16,221 bases of DNA from an uncultured Bacteroides sp. (GCA_937890825.1 CALADS010000075.1:1-16221), one strand, 5' to 3'. Positions 7,199 through 14,903 are shown, numbered from the stretch's first letter. A program made the numbers and translations. The notes: a model not told the origin generated them from the letters alone.

Positions 7199-7945
7199 TT
7201 AATTTTTTACTTTCTGATACTTTTTAAACCAACTGTTCCATTTCAGTCGTATCACTCCAAACACCGCCTCGCCAAAGATGCTGCTGTTCATCTTCGAGGT
7301 ACCCAGTTCGCGGTTGATAAAGATTACCGGCACCTCTTGTATGCGGCATCCGCACTGATAGGCCGTGAATTTCATCTCTATCTGAAAGGCATACCCTTTG
7401 AACCGGATGCTGTCCAGTCCGATGGCTTCGAGCACCCGTCTGCGGTAGCACACAAATCCGGCGGTGGTATCGTGTATGGGCAGCCCCGTGATGAGGCGTA
7501 CATATTTAGAGGCGAAGTACGACATCAGCACCCGTCCCATGGGCCAGTTCACCACATTCACCCCGCTCACATAGCGCGATCCGATAGAGAGGTCGGCTCC
7601 CTGGTCGTGACACGCTGCATACAGTCGGGGCAAGTCTTGCGGATTATGGCTGAAGTCGGCATCCATTTCGAACACATACTCATAGTTGTGTTGCAGGGCC
7701 CAGCGGAATCCCGTGATGTAGGCCGTGCCCAGCCCCAGTTTTCCGGTGCGTTCTATCATGAACAGCCGTTCGGGAAACTCCTGCTGTAGCTGCTTTACGA
7801 TGGCCGCCGTACCGTCCGGCGACCCGTCTTCGATGACCAATATATGAAAGCCGTGCTCCAGCTGAAACACTGCCCGGATGATATTTTCTATATTCTCCCG
7901 TTCGTTGTACGTAGGGATAATGACAAGACTGTCTGATGAATGCAT
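7199..7945 (-). CDS. DPM1-like GT2 glycosyltransferase (polyprenyl-phosphate mannosyl/glycosyl transferase)
   Basis: A family 2 glycosyltransferase closest to dolichyl-phosphate mannose synthase. It would load a sugar, probably mannose from GDP-mannose, onto a polyprenyl phosphate at the inner membrane face. The 248-residue product shows VIIPTYNERENI (8-19), VIEDGSPDGT (37-46), RTGKLGLGTAYITGF (66-80), the DxD-type EMDADFSHNP (93-102, Asp95 and Asp97), DLSIGSRYVSG (118-128), DTTAGFVCYRR (159-169) and GYAFQIEM (184-191). There is no C-terminal membrane domain, so it resembles the single-domain human DPM1 type. Donor and acceptor cannot be read from sequence. I chose the ATG at 7945; a GTG two codons earlier is possible. 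It is the first gene of the operon, 38 bases downstream of a good -7 element. Confidence 0.88.
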   Translation of the reverse strand: MHSSDSLVIIPTYNERENIENIIRAVFQLEHGFHILVIEDGSPDGTAAIVKQLQQEFPERLFMIERTGKLGLGTAYITGFRWALQHNYEYVFEMDADFSHNPQDLPRLYAACHDQGADLSIGSRYVSGVNVVNWPMGRVLMSYFASKYVRLITGLPIHDTTAGFVCYRRRVLEAIGLDSIRFKGYAFQIEMKFTAYQCGCRIQEVPVIFINRELGTSKMNSSIFGEAVFGVIRLKWNSWFKKYQKVKN

Positions 7946-7982
7946 AGTCACTGTTTCTCTTAAGTTTACTTGATTAGAAAAA

Positions 7983-8013
7983 CAAAAGTAATGTTTTTTA
8001 TGGAGAAAAGAAA
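7983..8013 (-). promoter_or_regulatory. Promoter at head of the seven-gene leftward operon
   Basis: On the minus strand the -7 element TACTTTTG (7990-7983) matches TAnnTTTG exactly. With a 19-base spacer the -33 position (8013-8010) reads TTTC, one mismatch from TTTG. Transcription would start near 7977, giving a leader of roughly 30 bases before the ATG at 7945. No comparable element is seen between the later genes, which supports a single operon. Confidence 0.7.
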
Positions 8014-8219
8014 AATTTGATTACAATTTCTTGCAGCGGTGCGAAACATTTTACAAAAAACAGAGAGTGGTACTTCTGGTAGACTTTTTCTGAAACACCC
8101 TGCATGGAGAATAGACACAACGCCCGTTTCCGCCCGGATGGCATTTCTCTGCGGGCATACGCATCTGCAAGCGCAAACTTATTTCTCGTCATTTGTGGCG
8201 GAATGAGCGGGAATATTTG

Positions 8220-8227
8220 TACTTTTG
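8220..8227 (+). promoter_or_regulatory. -7 element of the mfd promoter
   Basis: TACTTTTG matches TAnnTTTG and is identical to the -7 element of the divergent operon. The -33 region is weak: the nearest TTTG (8192-8195) is 24 bases upstream, beyond the usual 19-21. Transcription from here would start near 8233, leaving a leader of only about 13 bases before the ATG at 8246. Confidence 0.6.
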
Positions 8228-8245
8228 CCGTCAAAAATTCAACTC

Positions 8246-11200
8246 ATGACGATTACCGAACTTCAACAACTCTATACCAAACATCCTCAGGTAAGCAAGG
8301 CGCTTCATCTGCTGAACGATGCCTCTGTACACCACCTCTTTTGCGGCGGGCTCTGTGCCTCGGCTGCTTCGCTTTTCGCCACGGCCTTGCTGCAGCGGGC
8401 GGCAGGCCCCTTCGTGTTTATTCTCGACGATCTGGAGTCGGCCGGGTATTTCTATCACGACCTCACGCAGGTGCTGGGCAGCGAGCGGGTGCTGTTCTTC
8501 CCCTCGTCGTTTCGCAGGGCCATCAAGTACGGGCAGAAAGATGCGGGCAACGAGATTCTGCGCACCGAGGTGCTGAGCCGGCTGCAGAAGCAGGAGGAGG
8601 GACTGTGTGTGGTGACCTATCCCGACGCCCTGGCCGAAAAGGTGGTGTCGAGGGGTGAGCTGACCGAGAAAACGCTGAAGTTGCACGTGGGCGAGCGCGT
8701 GGACCTGAGTTTCGTCACCGAGGTGCTGCGCAGCTATGAGTTCGAGTTTGTGGATTATGTCTACGATCCGGGGCAGTTTGCCGTGCGGGGCAGCATCGTC
8801 GATGTGTTCTCGTTTTCATCGGAATATCCCTTCCGTGTAGATTTCTTTGGCGATGAGGTAGACAGCATTCGCCTGTTCGAGGTGGAGAGTCAGCTCTCTA
8901 AAGAGAAAAAAGAAGAAGTGGTCATTGTGCCCGACCTCAGCCGCAGCCTGGAGAAGGGGGGCACCGGCGGATTGGTGTCGTTTCTTCATTTCCTGCCTGC
9001 ACAGACGGTGCTGGCCATGCACGATTTGCTGTGGCTGCAAGAGCGCGTACAGGCCGTGCACGACGAGTCGCTCTCGACACAAGCTGTGGCTGCACGCCAG
9101 GCTGAAGAGAACGACAGCATCAGTCTGGAGGGGAAGTTGATAGACGGAAGCGAGTTTACGGCACAGGTGCTGGAGTTCCGGCGACTGGAGTTCGGCCATC
9201 AGCCCACCGGACAGCCCGATGCGGTGTTGCAGTTCGATACCGTGGCGCAGCCCATCTTTCACAAGAATTTCGATCTGGTCACGCAGTGTTTTCTGGAATA
9301 TCTGCAGAAGGGGTACACGCTGTATATCTGTAGCGACAGCACGAAGCAGACCGACCGCCTGCGGGCCATCTTCGACGACCGCCACGCTGCGGGCGCTCAG
9401 CCGCTGGACTTTACGCCGGTGGAGCGCACGCTGCACGAGGGCTTTGCCGACCACGAGCTGAAGATGTGCATCTTTACCGACCATCAGCTGTTCGACCGTT
9501 TTCATAAGTATAGCCTGAAGAGCGACAAGGCACGCAGCGGCAAGGTGGCCCTGTCGCTGAAAGAGCTCAACCAGTTTACACCAGGCGACTATGTGGTGCA
9601 TACCGATCACGGCGTGGGACGCTTTGCCGGCCTGATGCGGGTACCCAACGGTGACACTACGCAGGAGGTGATGAAGCTGGTGTATCAGAACGATGATGTG
9701 GTGTTTGTGTCTATCCATTCGCTGCACAAGGTGTCGAAATACAAAGGTAAGGAAGGCGAGGCTCCGCGCCTCAACAAGTTGGGCACGGGAGCCTGGGAGA
9801 AACTGAAAGACCGTACCAAGAAGAAGATTAAGGACATAGCGCGCGACTTGATAAAACTCTACTCGCAGCGACGCGAGGAGAAGGGATTCCAGTACAGTCC
9901 CGACAGCTTCTTGCAGCAAGAGCTGGAAGCGTCGTTCCTGTACGAGGATACGCCCGATCAGAGCAAGGCTACGGCCGAGGTGAAGGCCGATATGGAGAGC
10001 GCGCGTCCCATGGACCGACTGGTGTGTGGCGACGTGGGTTTCGGCAAGACGGAGGTGGCTGTGCGGGCTGCTTTCAAGGCGGTGGCCGACAACAAGCAGG
10101 TGGCGGTGCTGGTGCCTACCACAGTGCTGGCATATCAGCATTTTCAGACGTTTAAAGAGCGTCTAAAGAATTTTCCCTGCCGGGTGGAGTACCTGAGCCG
10201 GGCGCGTACCTCAGCGCAGGTGCGGGCGGTCATCAAGGGGTTGGAGCAAGGCGAGGTGAACATTATCATCGGCACGCACCGCATCTTGGGAAAGGATGTG
10301 AAATTTCACGACCTGGGTCTGCTGATTATCGACGAAGAGCAGAAGTTCGGGGTGAGTGTGAAGGAGAAACTGCGGCAGCTGAAGGTGAATGTGGATACGC
10401 TCACCATGACAGCCACACCCATTCCGCGCACCTTGCAGTTTTCGCTGTTGGGCGCACGCGACTTGTCGGTTATTCAGACGCCGCCGCCCAACCGCTATCC
10501 GGTGCAGACCGAGGTGCATACGTTTAATGAAGAGGTCATTGCCGATGCCATCAACTTCGAGATGAGCCGCAACGGACAGGTGTTCTTCGTCAATAACCGC
10601 ATCTCGAACCTGGCAGAACTGCAGGCCTTAATCCAACGGCGCATTCCCGATTGCCGGGTGTGTATCGGACACGGACAGATGGAGCCGGCCGAGATGGAGA
10701 AGGTGATTCTCGATTTTGCCAATTATGAGTACGATGTGTTGCTGGCCACTACCATCATAGAGAGTGGTATCGACATTCCCAATGCCAACACCATTCTTAT
10801 CAATCAGGCGCAGAACTTCGGGCTAAGCGATTTGCACCAGATGCGCGGAAGGGTGGGACGCAGCAACAAGAAGGCGTTCTGCTACCTGTTGGCTCCGCCG
10901 CTTTCTACCCTTACGCAAGAGGCGCGCAGAAGGTTGCAGGCCATCGAGAATTTCTCCGACCTAGGCAGCGGCATACACATTGCCATGCAAGATTTGGATA
11001 TCCGCGGAGCAGGTAATATGCTGGGGGCAGAGCAGAGTGGATTCATTGTCGACTTGGGCTACGAAACATATCAGAAGATTCTGACGGAGGCGGTGCGCGA
11101 ATTGAAGAACGATGAGTTTGCCGACTTGCTGGCTGATGAGCAGCGGGCCGATGGCAGCGGACAAATCTCGGGCGAGCAGTTTGTAGAGGAGTGTCAGTTG

Positions 11201-11650
11201 GAGAGTGACTTGGAACTGCTGTTGCCGGCAGATTATGTGACGGGCAGCAGCGAGCGTATGTTGCTGTATCGCGAACTGGACGGGCTGACGCTGGATACCG
11301 AGGTGGCGGCTTTCAGGGAACGGTTGGAAGACCGCTTCGGACCGGTGCCGCCCGAAACGGAGGAATTGTTGCGGGTGGTGGCGCTGCGCAGAATGGCGGC
11401 GCGCCTGGGTGTGGAGAAGGTGTTCTTGAAGGGAGGCCGTATGACACTGTTCTTTGTGTCCAACCCTGACAGCCCCTATTATCAAAGTCAAGCGTTTGGC
11501 CGGGTGATAGCCTACATGATGCAGTTTACTCGCCGGTGCGACTTACGCGAGCAGAACAACCGTCGCAGCATGGTGGTGAAAGAAGTAGCTTCGGTAGAAC
11601 AGGCGGTAGATGTGCTTCAGGAAATGTTGTCTCTACAGCCTTCGGAGTAA
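8246..11650 (+). CDS. mfd: Transcription-repair coupling factor Mfd
   Basis: Mfd binds RNA polymerase stalled at DNA damage, pushes it forward or off the template, and recruits UvrA to start excision repair. The 1134-residue product has the full domain order: an N-terminal UvrB-homology module (about 170-210, with GQFAVRGSIVDVFSF), a CarD-like RNA polymerase interaction domain starting near GDYVVHTDHGVGRFAG (447-462), RecG-type helicase lobes with Walker A GDVGFGKTE (595-603, Lys601), DEEQ (696-699), TATPIPRTL, motif VI QMRGRVGRS (865-873), and a C-terminal D7 region. Length is normal for the family. I chose the ATG at 8246; the in-frame TTG at 8225 lies inside the -7 element and is unlikely. 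The gene stands alone on the plus strand and ends at a bidirectional hairpin. By eye it is richer in G+C than the AT-rich spacers and some neighbours. Confidence 0.97.
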   Translation: MTITELQQLYTKHPQVSKALHLLNDASVHHLFCGGLCASAASLFATALLQRAAGPFVFILDDLESAGYFYHDLTQVLGSERVLFFPSSFRRAIKYGQKDAGNEILRTEVLSRLQKQEEGLCVVTYPDALAEKVVSRGELTEKTLKLHVGERVDLSFVTEVLRSYEFEFVDYVYDPGQFAVRGSIVDVFSFSSEYPFRVDFFGDEVDSIRLFEVESQLSKEKKEEVVIVPDLSRSLEKGGTGGLVSFLHFLPAQTVLAMHDLLWLQERVQAVHDESLSTQAVAARQAEENDSISLEGKLIDGSEFTAQVLEFRRLEFGHQPTGQPDAVLQFDTVAQPIFHKNFDLVTQCFLEYLQKGYTLYICSDSTKQTDRLRAIFDDRHAAGAQPLDFTPVERTLHEGFADHELKMCIFTDHQLFDRFHKYSLKSDKARSGKVALSLKELNQFTPGDYVVHTDHGVGRFAGLMRVPNGDTTQEVMKLVYQNDDVVFVSIHSLHKVSKYKGKEGEAPRLNKLGTGAWEKLKDRTKKKIKDIARDLIKLYSQRREEKGFQYSPDSFLQQELEASFLYEDTPDQSKATAEVKADMESARPMDRLVCGDVGFGKTEVAVRAAFKAVADNKQVAVLVPTTVLAYQHFQTFKERLKNFPCRVEYLSRARTSAQVRAVIKGLEQGEVNIIIGTHRILGKDVKFHDLGLLIIDEEQKFGVSVKEKLRQLKVNVDTLTMTATPIPRTLQFSLLGARDLSVIQTPPPNRYPVQTEVHTFNEEVIADAINFEMSRNGQVFFVNNRISNLAELQALIQRRIPDCRVCIGHGQMEPAEMEKVILDFANYEYDVLLATTIIESGIDIPNANTILINQAQNFGLSDLHQMRGRVGRSNKKAFCYLLAPPLSTLTQEARRRLQAIENFSDLGSGIHIAMQDLDIRGAGNMLGAEQSGFIVDLGYETYQKILTEAVRELKNDEFADLLADEQRADGSGQISGEQFVEECQLESDLELLLPADYVTGSSERMLLYRELDGLTLDTEVAAFRERLEDRFGPVPPETEELLRVVALRRMAARLGVEKVFLKGGRMTLFFVSNPDSPYYQSQAFGRVIAYMMQFTRRCDLREQNNRRSMVVKEVASVEQAVDVLQEMLSLQPSE

Positions 11651-11653
11651 AAA

Positions 11654-11687
11654 AAGAAGGTAGGCTGTTGGTTCAGCCTGCCTTCTT
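11654..11687. terminator. Bidirectional intrinsic terminator between mfd and the ThiE/TenI-like gene
   Basis: Bases 11654-11667 pair with 11674-11687 in a 14-bp stem (arm AAGAAGGTAGGCTG, one G-U pair) around the loop TTGGTT. It begins 3 bases after the mfd stop. Read leftward it is followed by a T7 tract (complement of 11649-11655), so it is an excellent terminator for the leftward gene. Read rightward it is followed only by CCAATTTAAATT, so it is weaker for mfd. Confidence 0.85.
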
Positions 11688-11754
11688 CCAATTTAAATTA
11701 TCATGATTAAAAAAAAGTTTTCCGGGTAATACTTTCTGAATGGCAAACCGCCTC

Positions 11755-12363
11755 TTAGTCTATCATATTTTTCAGCTTCGTGAAATGCCGGATAATCTCC
11801 AGGTAATCACGGTCAGAGCGCATATTGAACTTGTTCCATAAATCACCCATAATCACGGCTCCTCCAAATCCGTAATCCTTGATTTGCAGGATGTTGTCGG
11901 GGGTAATGCCTCCCAGAGCCATCACCTTGCTGTCGATGATGTGTTCCTTGCTGGCCTGCCGGAGGTCCAGGGCACTGAAGGCCGAAGATACGCCCTCTTT
12001 GGTGATGCAGTCGAACACGGGACTCATGAAGAGGTAATCGTAGAAGTGTTTCCGGTTCTTCACCTCTTCAAGGGTGTGACAGGTGCAACTGATGTGCCCC
12101 GAATAATCGTGCGGTTCCTTCGGATTACGGGTGTTCAGGTGGATGCCCATCAGGTTGAACTCTTCTTTCAGATAAAAATGCTCGTGTGTAACGATGCGTC
12201 TGTGATATTTTTCGGGAATAAGCGTCAGCAGCCGTTCCGCATACATGGCCGGCGTTTCGGGCTTTCGTAGGTGCAGGATGTCTAATCCTTCTTCGAACAA
12301 CTCCGTAATGATTTTGTCTTCTTCCACAAAAAAAGTGGGTGTTGTGACTACAATTAGCTTCAT
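11755..12363 (-). CDS. ThiE/TenI-like TIM-barrel protein (thiamine phosphate synthase family), function uncertain
   Basis: The 202-residue product has the ThiE/TenI barrel pattern: LDILHLRKPE (27-36), LMGIHLNTRN (71-80), ISCTCHTLEEV (91-101), YLFMSPVFDCITKEG (110-124), VMALGGITPDN (147-157) and GGAVIMGDLW (167-176). ThiE couples HMP-diphosphate and thiazole phosphate; TenI is a thiazole tautomerase. Several ThiE signatures are changed: the usual NDxxxLA reads THEHFYLK (59-66), and GVHLGQxD reads GIHLNTRN, so the Mg-diphosphate acidic residues appear to be missing. The TenI catalytic His (GHVF in B. subtilis TenI) is Pro here (SPVF). TK of the ThiE TxTK motif is kept. I chose the ATG at 12363; the upstream TTG at 12396 overlaps the -7 element. 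It has its own promoter, with a leader too short for a TPP riboswitch. Confidence 0.75.
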   Translation of the reverse strand: MKLIVVTTPTFFVEEDKIITELFEEGLDILHLRKPETPAMYAERLLTLIPEKYHRRIVTHEHFYLKEEFNLMGIHLNTRNPKEPHDYSGHISCTCHTLEEVKNRKHFYDYLFMSPVFDCITKEGVSSAFSALDLRQASKEHIIDSKVMALGGITPDNILQIKDYGFGGAVIMGDLWNKFNMRSDRDYLEIIRHFTKLKNMID

Positions 12364-12393
12364 TCTATTTTGGGGTTTGCTTCTATTCTTTAG

Positions 12394-12426
12394 CAAAGCT
12401 AGTAATTCCTATCTATAGATACCAAA
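12394..12426 (-). promoter_or_regulatory. Promoter of the ThiE/TenI-like gene
   Basis: On the minus strand, TTTG (12426-12423) is followed after 21 bases by TAGCTTTG (12401-12394), an exact fit to the Bacteroidetes consensus. Transcription would start near 12388, giving a leader of about 25 bases before the ATG at 12363. The spacer contains the 12-bp palindrome at 12410-12421. Confidence 0.82.
12410..12421. repeat. Perfect 12-bp palindrome in promoter spacer
   Basis: TATCTATAGATA is its own reverse complement and lies between the -33 and -7 elements of the leftward promoter, about 50 bases from the divergent helicase -7 element. A dimeric regulator could bind here, but AT-rich palindromes of this size also arise by chance. 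Confidence 0.55.
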
Positions 12427-12473
12427 CTTTTCCTTTAAAATTTGTTAGATGCCTGTAGGAAGAAACTTTTTTC

Positions 12474-12481
12474 TATCTTTG
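12474..12481 (+). promoter_or_regulatory. -7 element of the helicase/nspC transcription unit
   Basis: TATCTTTG matches TAnnTTTG exactly. The -33 position 19-21 bases upstream has no TTTG; the nearest, at 12441-12444, is 29 bases away. Transcription would start near 12487, about 36 bases before the ATG at 12523. Confidence 0.7.
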
Positions 12482-12522
12482 CAGTTGCTAATGATACTAT
12501 ATAGAAGATTCAAAATAAAGAA

Positions 12523-14853
12523 ATGTCCGACTATATCAATGAACTGAATGACAGTCAGTGTCAGGCTGTGCTGTATAATGATGGACCTTCACTGGTGATA
12601 GCTGGTGCAGGTTCGGGCAAGACCCGGGTGCTGACGTATAAGATTGCGTATCTGCTGGAGAACGGCTATCAGCCGTGGGAGATTATGGCGCTAACCTTTA
12701 CTAATAAAGCAGCCCGCGAAATGAAGGAACGTATCGCTCTGCAGGTGGGCGCAGAGAAGGCTCGCCGATTATGGATGGGTACGTTTCACTCCATCTTTCT
12801 GCGTATCTTGCACGTGGAGGCACAAGTGTTGGGATTTACTTCTCAGTTTACTATCTATGATACAGCGGATAGCAAGAGCCTGATACGCACCCTGCTCAAG
12901 GAAATGCAACTCGATGAGAAGGTGTATAAACCCGGTGTGGTACAGGCGCGCATATCCAATGCCAAGAATCACTTGGTGACTCCCGACGACTATGCACGTA
13001 ACAAGGCTGCCTACGAGGGAGATTGTGCCCTGAATATGCCGGCCTTGCGCGAGGTATATCGCCGTTATTGGGAGCGCTGCCGTCAGGCCGATGCCATGGA
13101 TTTCGATGATTTGCTGCTGTATACATATCTGCTGTTCCGCGACCATCCCGAGGTGCTGGCCCACTACCAGCAGCAATTCAGATACCTGCTGGTAGACGAG
13201 TATCAGGATACAAACTTTGCGCAGCATAGTATTGCGTTGCAGTTGGCTGGGCAGCATCGGCACGTCTGTGTGGTGGGTGACGATGCCCAGAGTATCTACT
13301 CGTTTCGGGGAGCCGACATTGATAATATTCTGTATTTTACCAAGGTGTATCCCGAGGCGCGTGTTTTTAAGTTGGAGCAGAACTACCGTTCTACGCAGAC
13401 CATTGTGAGCGCAGCCAACAGCCTGATAGCAAAGAACAGCAGGCAGATTCATAAAGAAGTGTACTCCGAGAAGGATAAGGGCGAACCCATCGGAGTGTAT
13501 CAGGCATACAGCGATGTGGAGGAGGCTGAAATTGTAGTCGGCAAGATTAACGAGATACGCCGGTTGCACGATGCGGGCTATGCCGATTTTGCCGTGCTGT
13601 ATCGCACCAATGCTCAGAGCCGTGTGTTCGAGGAGGCGATGCGTAAGCGGTCTATGCCTTATCGTATCTATGGGGGATTGTCGTTCTATCAGCGTAAGGA
13701 AATCAAGGATGTAATTGCCTATTTTCGTCTGGTGGTAAATCCGAACGATGAGGAAGCCTTCAAGCGTATCATCAATTACCCGGCTAGGGGCATTGGCGAT
13801 ACGACCGTGGGTAGACTGGTTGCTGCGGCTGCCGCGGCAGAGGTGAGCCTGTGGACGGTGCTTGGCGAACCGCTGACTTATGGATTGTCTTTCAATAAAG
13901 GTATACTGGCCAAACTGCAGGCGTTTCGCCAGCTGATAGAAGGGTTTCGGGGGCATCTGTCCGAGGTATCGGCTTTCGAGCTGGGACGGGAGATTATCTG
14001 CTCTTCCGGTATTATGACTGATATTATGCAGGATAACTCGCCCGAGAGTCTGAGCCGCAAAGAGAACCTGGAGGAATTGGTTAACGGTATGAGCGACTTC
14101 TGTGGGCAGCGTCGCGAGGAGGGTATCGAACGGGTACAGCTGGACGACTTCCTGGCGGAGGTGTCGCTGCTGACCGATCAGGATACGGATGGTGAGGCCG
14201 ATGGAGAGAAAGTGACGCTGATGACGGTACATGCAGCCAAGGGCTTGGAGTTTCGCAACGTGTTTGTGGTGGGGCTCGAAGAAAATTTGTTTCCCAGCAA
14301 TATGTCGGGCGATTCGCCCAGAGCATTGGAAGAGGAACGGCGTTTGTTCTATGTGGCCATCACTCGGGCAGAGGAACGATGCTATCTGACGTATGCCAAA
14401 TCGCGTTACCGGTACGGAAAAATGGAGTTTGCCAACCCCAGTCGTTTTCTGAAAGACATCGATGTGCGATTCCTCCGTTTGCCGATGGGCATGCGCATGG
14501 GAACGCAGGTGGACGAAGCGGCCGGACGCTTCCGTGAGGAATACCAGCGTTTTCGCAATGATGTACGGCAGGAACGTCCGTCGGCGGCTCCGCGGCAGGT
14601 CATTGCTCCAACAGTGCCCCGTAGCCTCAAACGGATACCTGTGGGAAGTGCGGCTTCTGTGGGTGCGGCTTCTGAGTCGGGAGGCATGCCACCGTTGCTG
14701 GTAGGACAGCACATCGAACACGAGCGATTCGGCTTGGGTGAAGTGGTGCGCGTAGAGGGAACGGGCGACAATGCCAAGGCTACCATTTGCTTTCAGCATG
14801 CTGGCGAGAAACAGTTGCTGCTTCGATTTGCCCGGTTTAAGATTATAGATTAG
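12523..14853 (+). CDS. uvrD: UvrD/PcrA-type superfamily 1A DNA helicase
   Basis: A 3'-to-5' helicase of the UvrD/PcrA/Rep group that acts in excision and mismatch repair, in clearing replication-transcription conflicts, and in backtracking RNA polymerase. The 776-residue product contains the Q motif LNDSQCQAV (8-16), Walker A GAGSGKT (28-34), Ia LTFTNKAAREM, DEYQD (225-229), motif III GDDAQSIYSFRGA (252-264), motif IV EQNYRST, motif V TVHAAKGLEF (568-577) and motif VI RLFYVAITRA (607-616). A C-terminal Tudor-like module (about 727-776, with GQHIEHERFGLGEVV) resembles the PcrA/UvrD RNA-polymerase-binding tail. A basic, Ser/Ala-rich linker (about 680-725) precedes it. The ATG at 12523 follows a -7 element. 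nspC lies 67 bases downstream with no clear promoter. PcrA is an equally valid name. Confidence 0.95.
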   Translation: MSDYINELNDSQCQAVLYNDGPSLVIAGAGSGKTRVLTYKIAYLLENGYQPWEIMALTFTNKAAREMKERIALQVGAEKARRLWMGTFHSIFLRILHVEAQVLGFTSQFTIYDTADSKSLIRTLLKEMQLDEKVYKPGVVQARISNAKNHLVTPDDYARNKAAYEGDCALNMPALREVYRRYWERCRQADAMDFDDLLLYTYLLFRDHPEVLAHYQQQFRYLLVDEYQDTNFAQHSIALQLAGQHRHVCVVGDDAQSIYSFRGADIDNILYFTKVYPEARVFKLEQNYRSTQTIVSAANSLIAKNSRQIHKEVYSEKDKGEPIGVYQAYSDVEEAEIVVGKINEIRRLHDAGYADFAVLYRTNAQSRVFEEAMRKRSMPYRIYGGLSFYQRKEIKDVIAYFRLVVNPNDEEAFKRIINYPARGIGDTTVGRLVAAAAAAEVSLWTVLGEPLTYGLSFNKGILAKLQAFRQLIEGFRGHLSEVSAFELGREIICSSGIMTDIMQDNSPESLSRKENLEELVNGMSDFCGQRREEGIERVQLDDFLAEVSLLTDQDTDGEADGEKVTLMTVHAAKGLEFRNVFVVGLEENLFPSNMSGDSPRALEEERRLFYVAITRAEERCYLTYAKSRYRYGKMEFANPSRFLKDIDVRFLRLPMGMRMGTQVDEAAGRFREEYQRFRNDVRQERPSAAPRQVIAPTVPRSLKRIPVGSAASVGAASESGGMPPLLVGQHIEHERFGLGEVVRVEGTGDNAKATICFQHAGEKQLLLRFARFKIID

Positions 14854-14878
14854 CATAAAAGATGCCGATAGAAGGAGT

Positions 14879-14903
14879 TTAATAGATAAGGTATTAATAG
14901 ATA
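14879..14903 (+). repeat. Short direct repeat between the helicase gene and nspC
   Basis: TTAATAGATA occurs at 14879-14888 and again at 14894-14903, a 15-base period, in the 67-base gap between the genes. No TAnnTTTG element or terminator hairpin is present in the gap, so nspC is probably co-transcribed with the helicase. The repeat may be chance in AT-rich DNA. Confidence 0.45.

Larger units (their letters stand above)
7946..8245. other. Divergent intergenic spacer between the operon head and mfd
   Basis: About 300 bases separate the two divergent start codons. The spacer holds the two TACTTTTG -7 elements (7983-7990 leftward, 8220-8227 rightward). Between them is AT-rich DNA up to about 8105 and then a G+C-richer patch (8121-8160) with a weak 5-bp inverted repeat GCCCG/CGGGC (8132-8136, 8152-8156). 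No riboswitch, convincing small gene or conserved structure was recognised. Confidence 0.5.

Noticed and set aside
7998..8234. A 78-codon leftward frame in the divergent spacer
   Set aside because: No recognisable domain, it overlaps the mfd -7 element and the operon promoter region, and its composition looks like chance sequence. Kept only as part of the spacer description.
8225..8245. Upstream TTG start for mfd
   Set aside because: It lies within the TACTTTTG -7 element and would be upstream of the expected transcription start; the ATG at 8246 fits the family N-terminus.
8816..10141. A 441-codon open frame antisense to mfd
   Set aside because: Composition is typical of a shadow frame (His, Leu and Gln rich), with no domain, no promoter and full overlap with conserved Mfd domains.
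12364..12396. TTG start extending the ThiE/TenI-like protein by 11 residues
   Set aside because: The TTG overlaps the -7 element. The ATG at 12363 begins exactly at the first barrel strand (MKLIVVTTP).
12769..14856. A 695-codon open frame antisense to the helicase gene
   Set aside because: It is rich in His, Leu, Gln and Arg, has no recognisable motif, and is a frame shadow of the intact UvrD/PcrA gene. Long antisense frames are common opposite such coding sequence.
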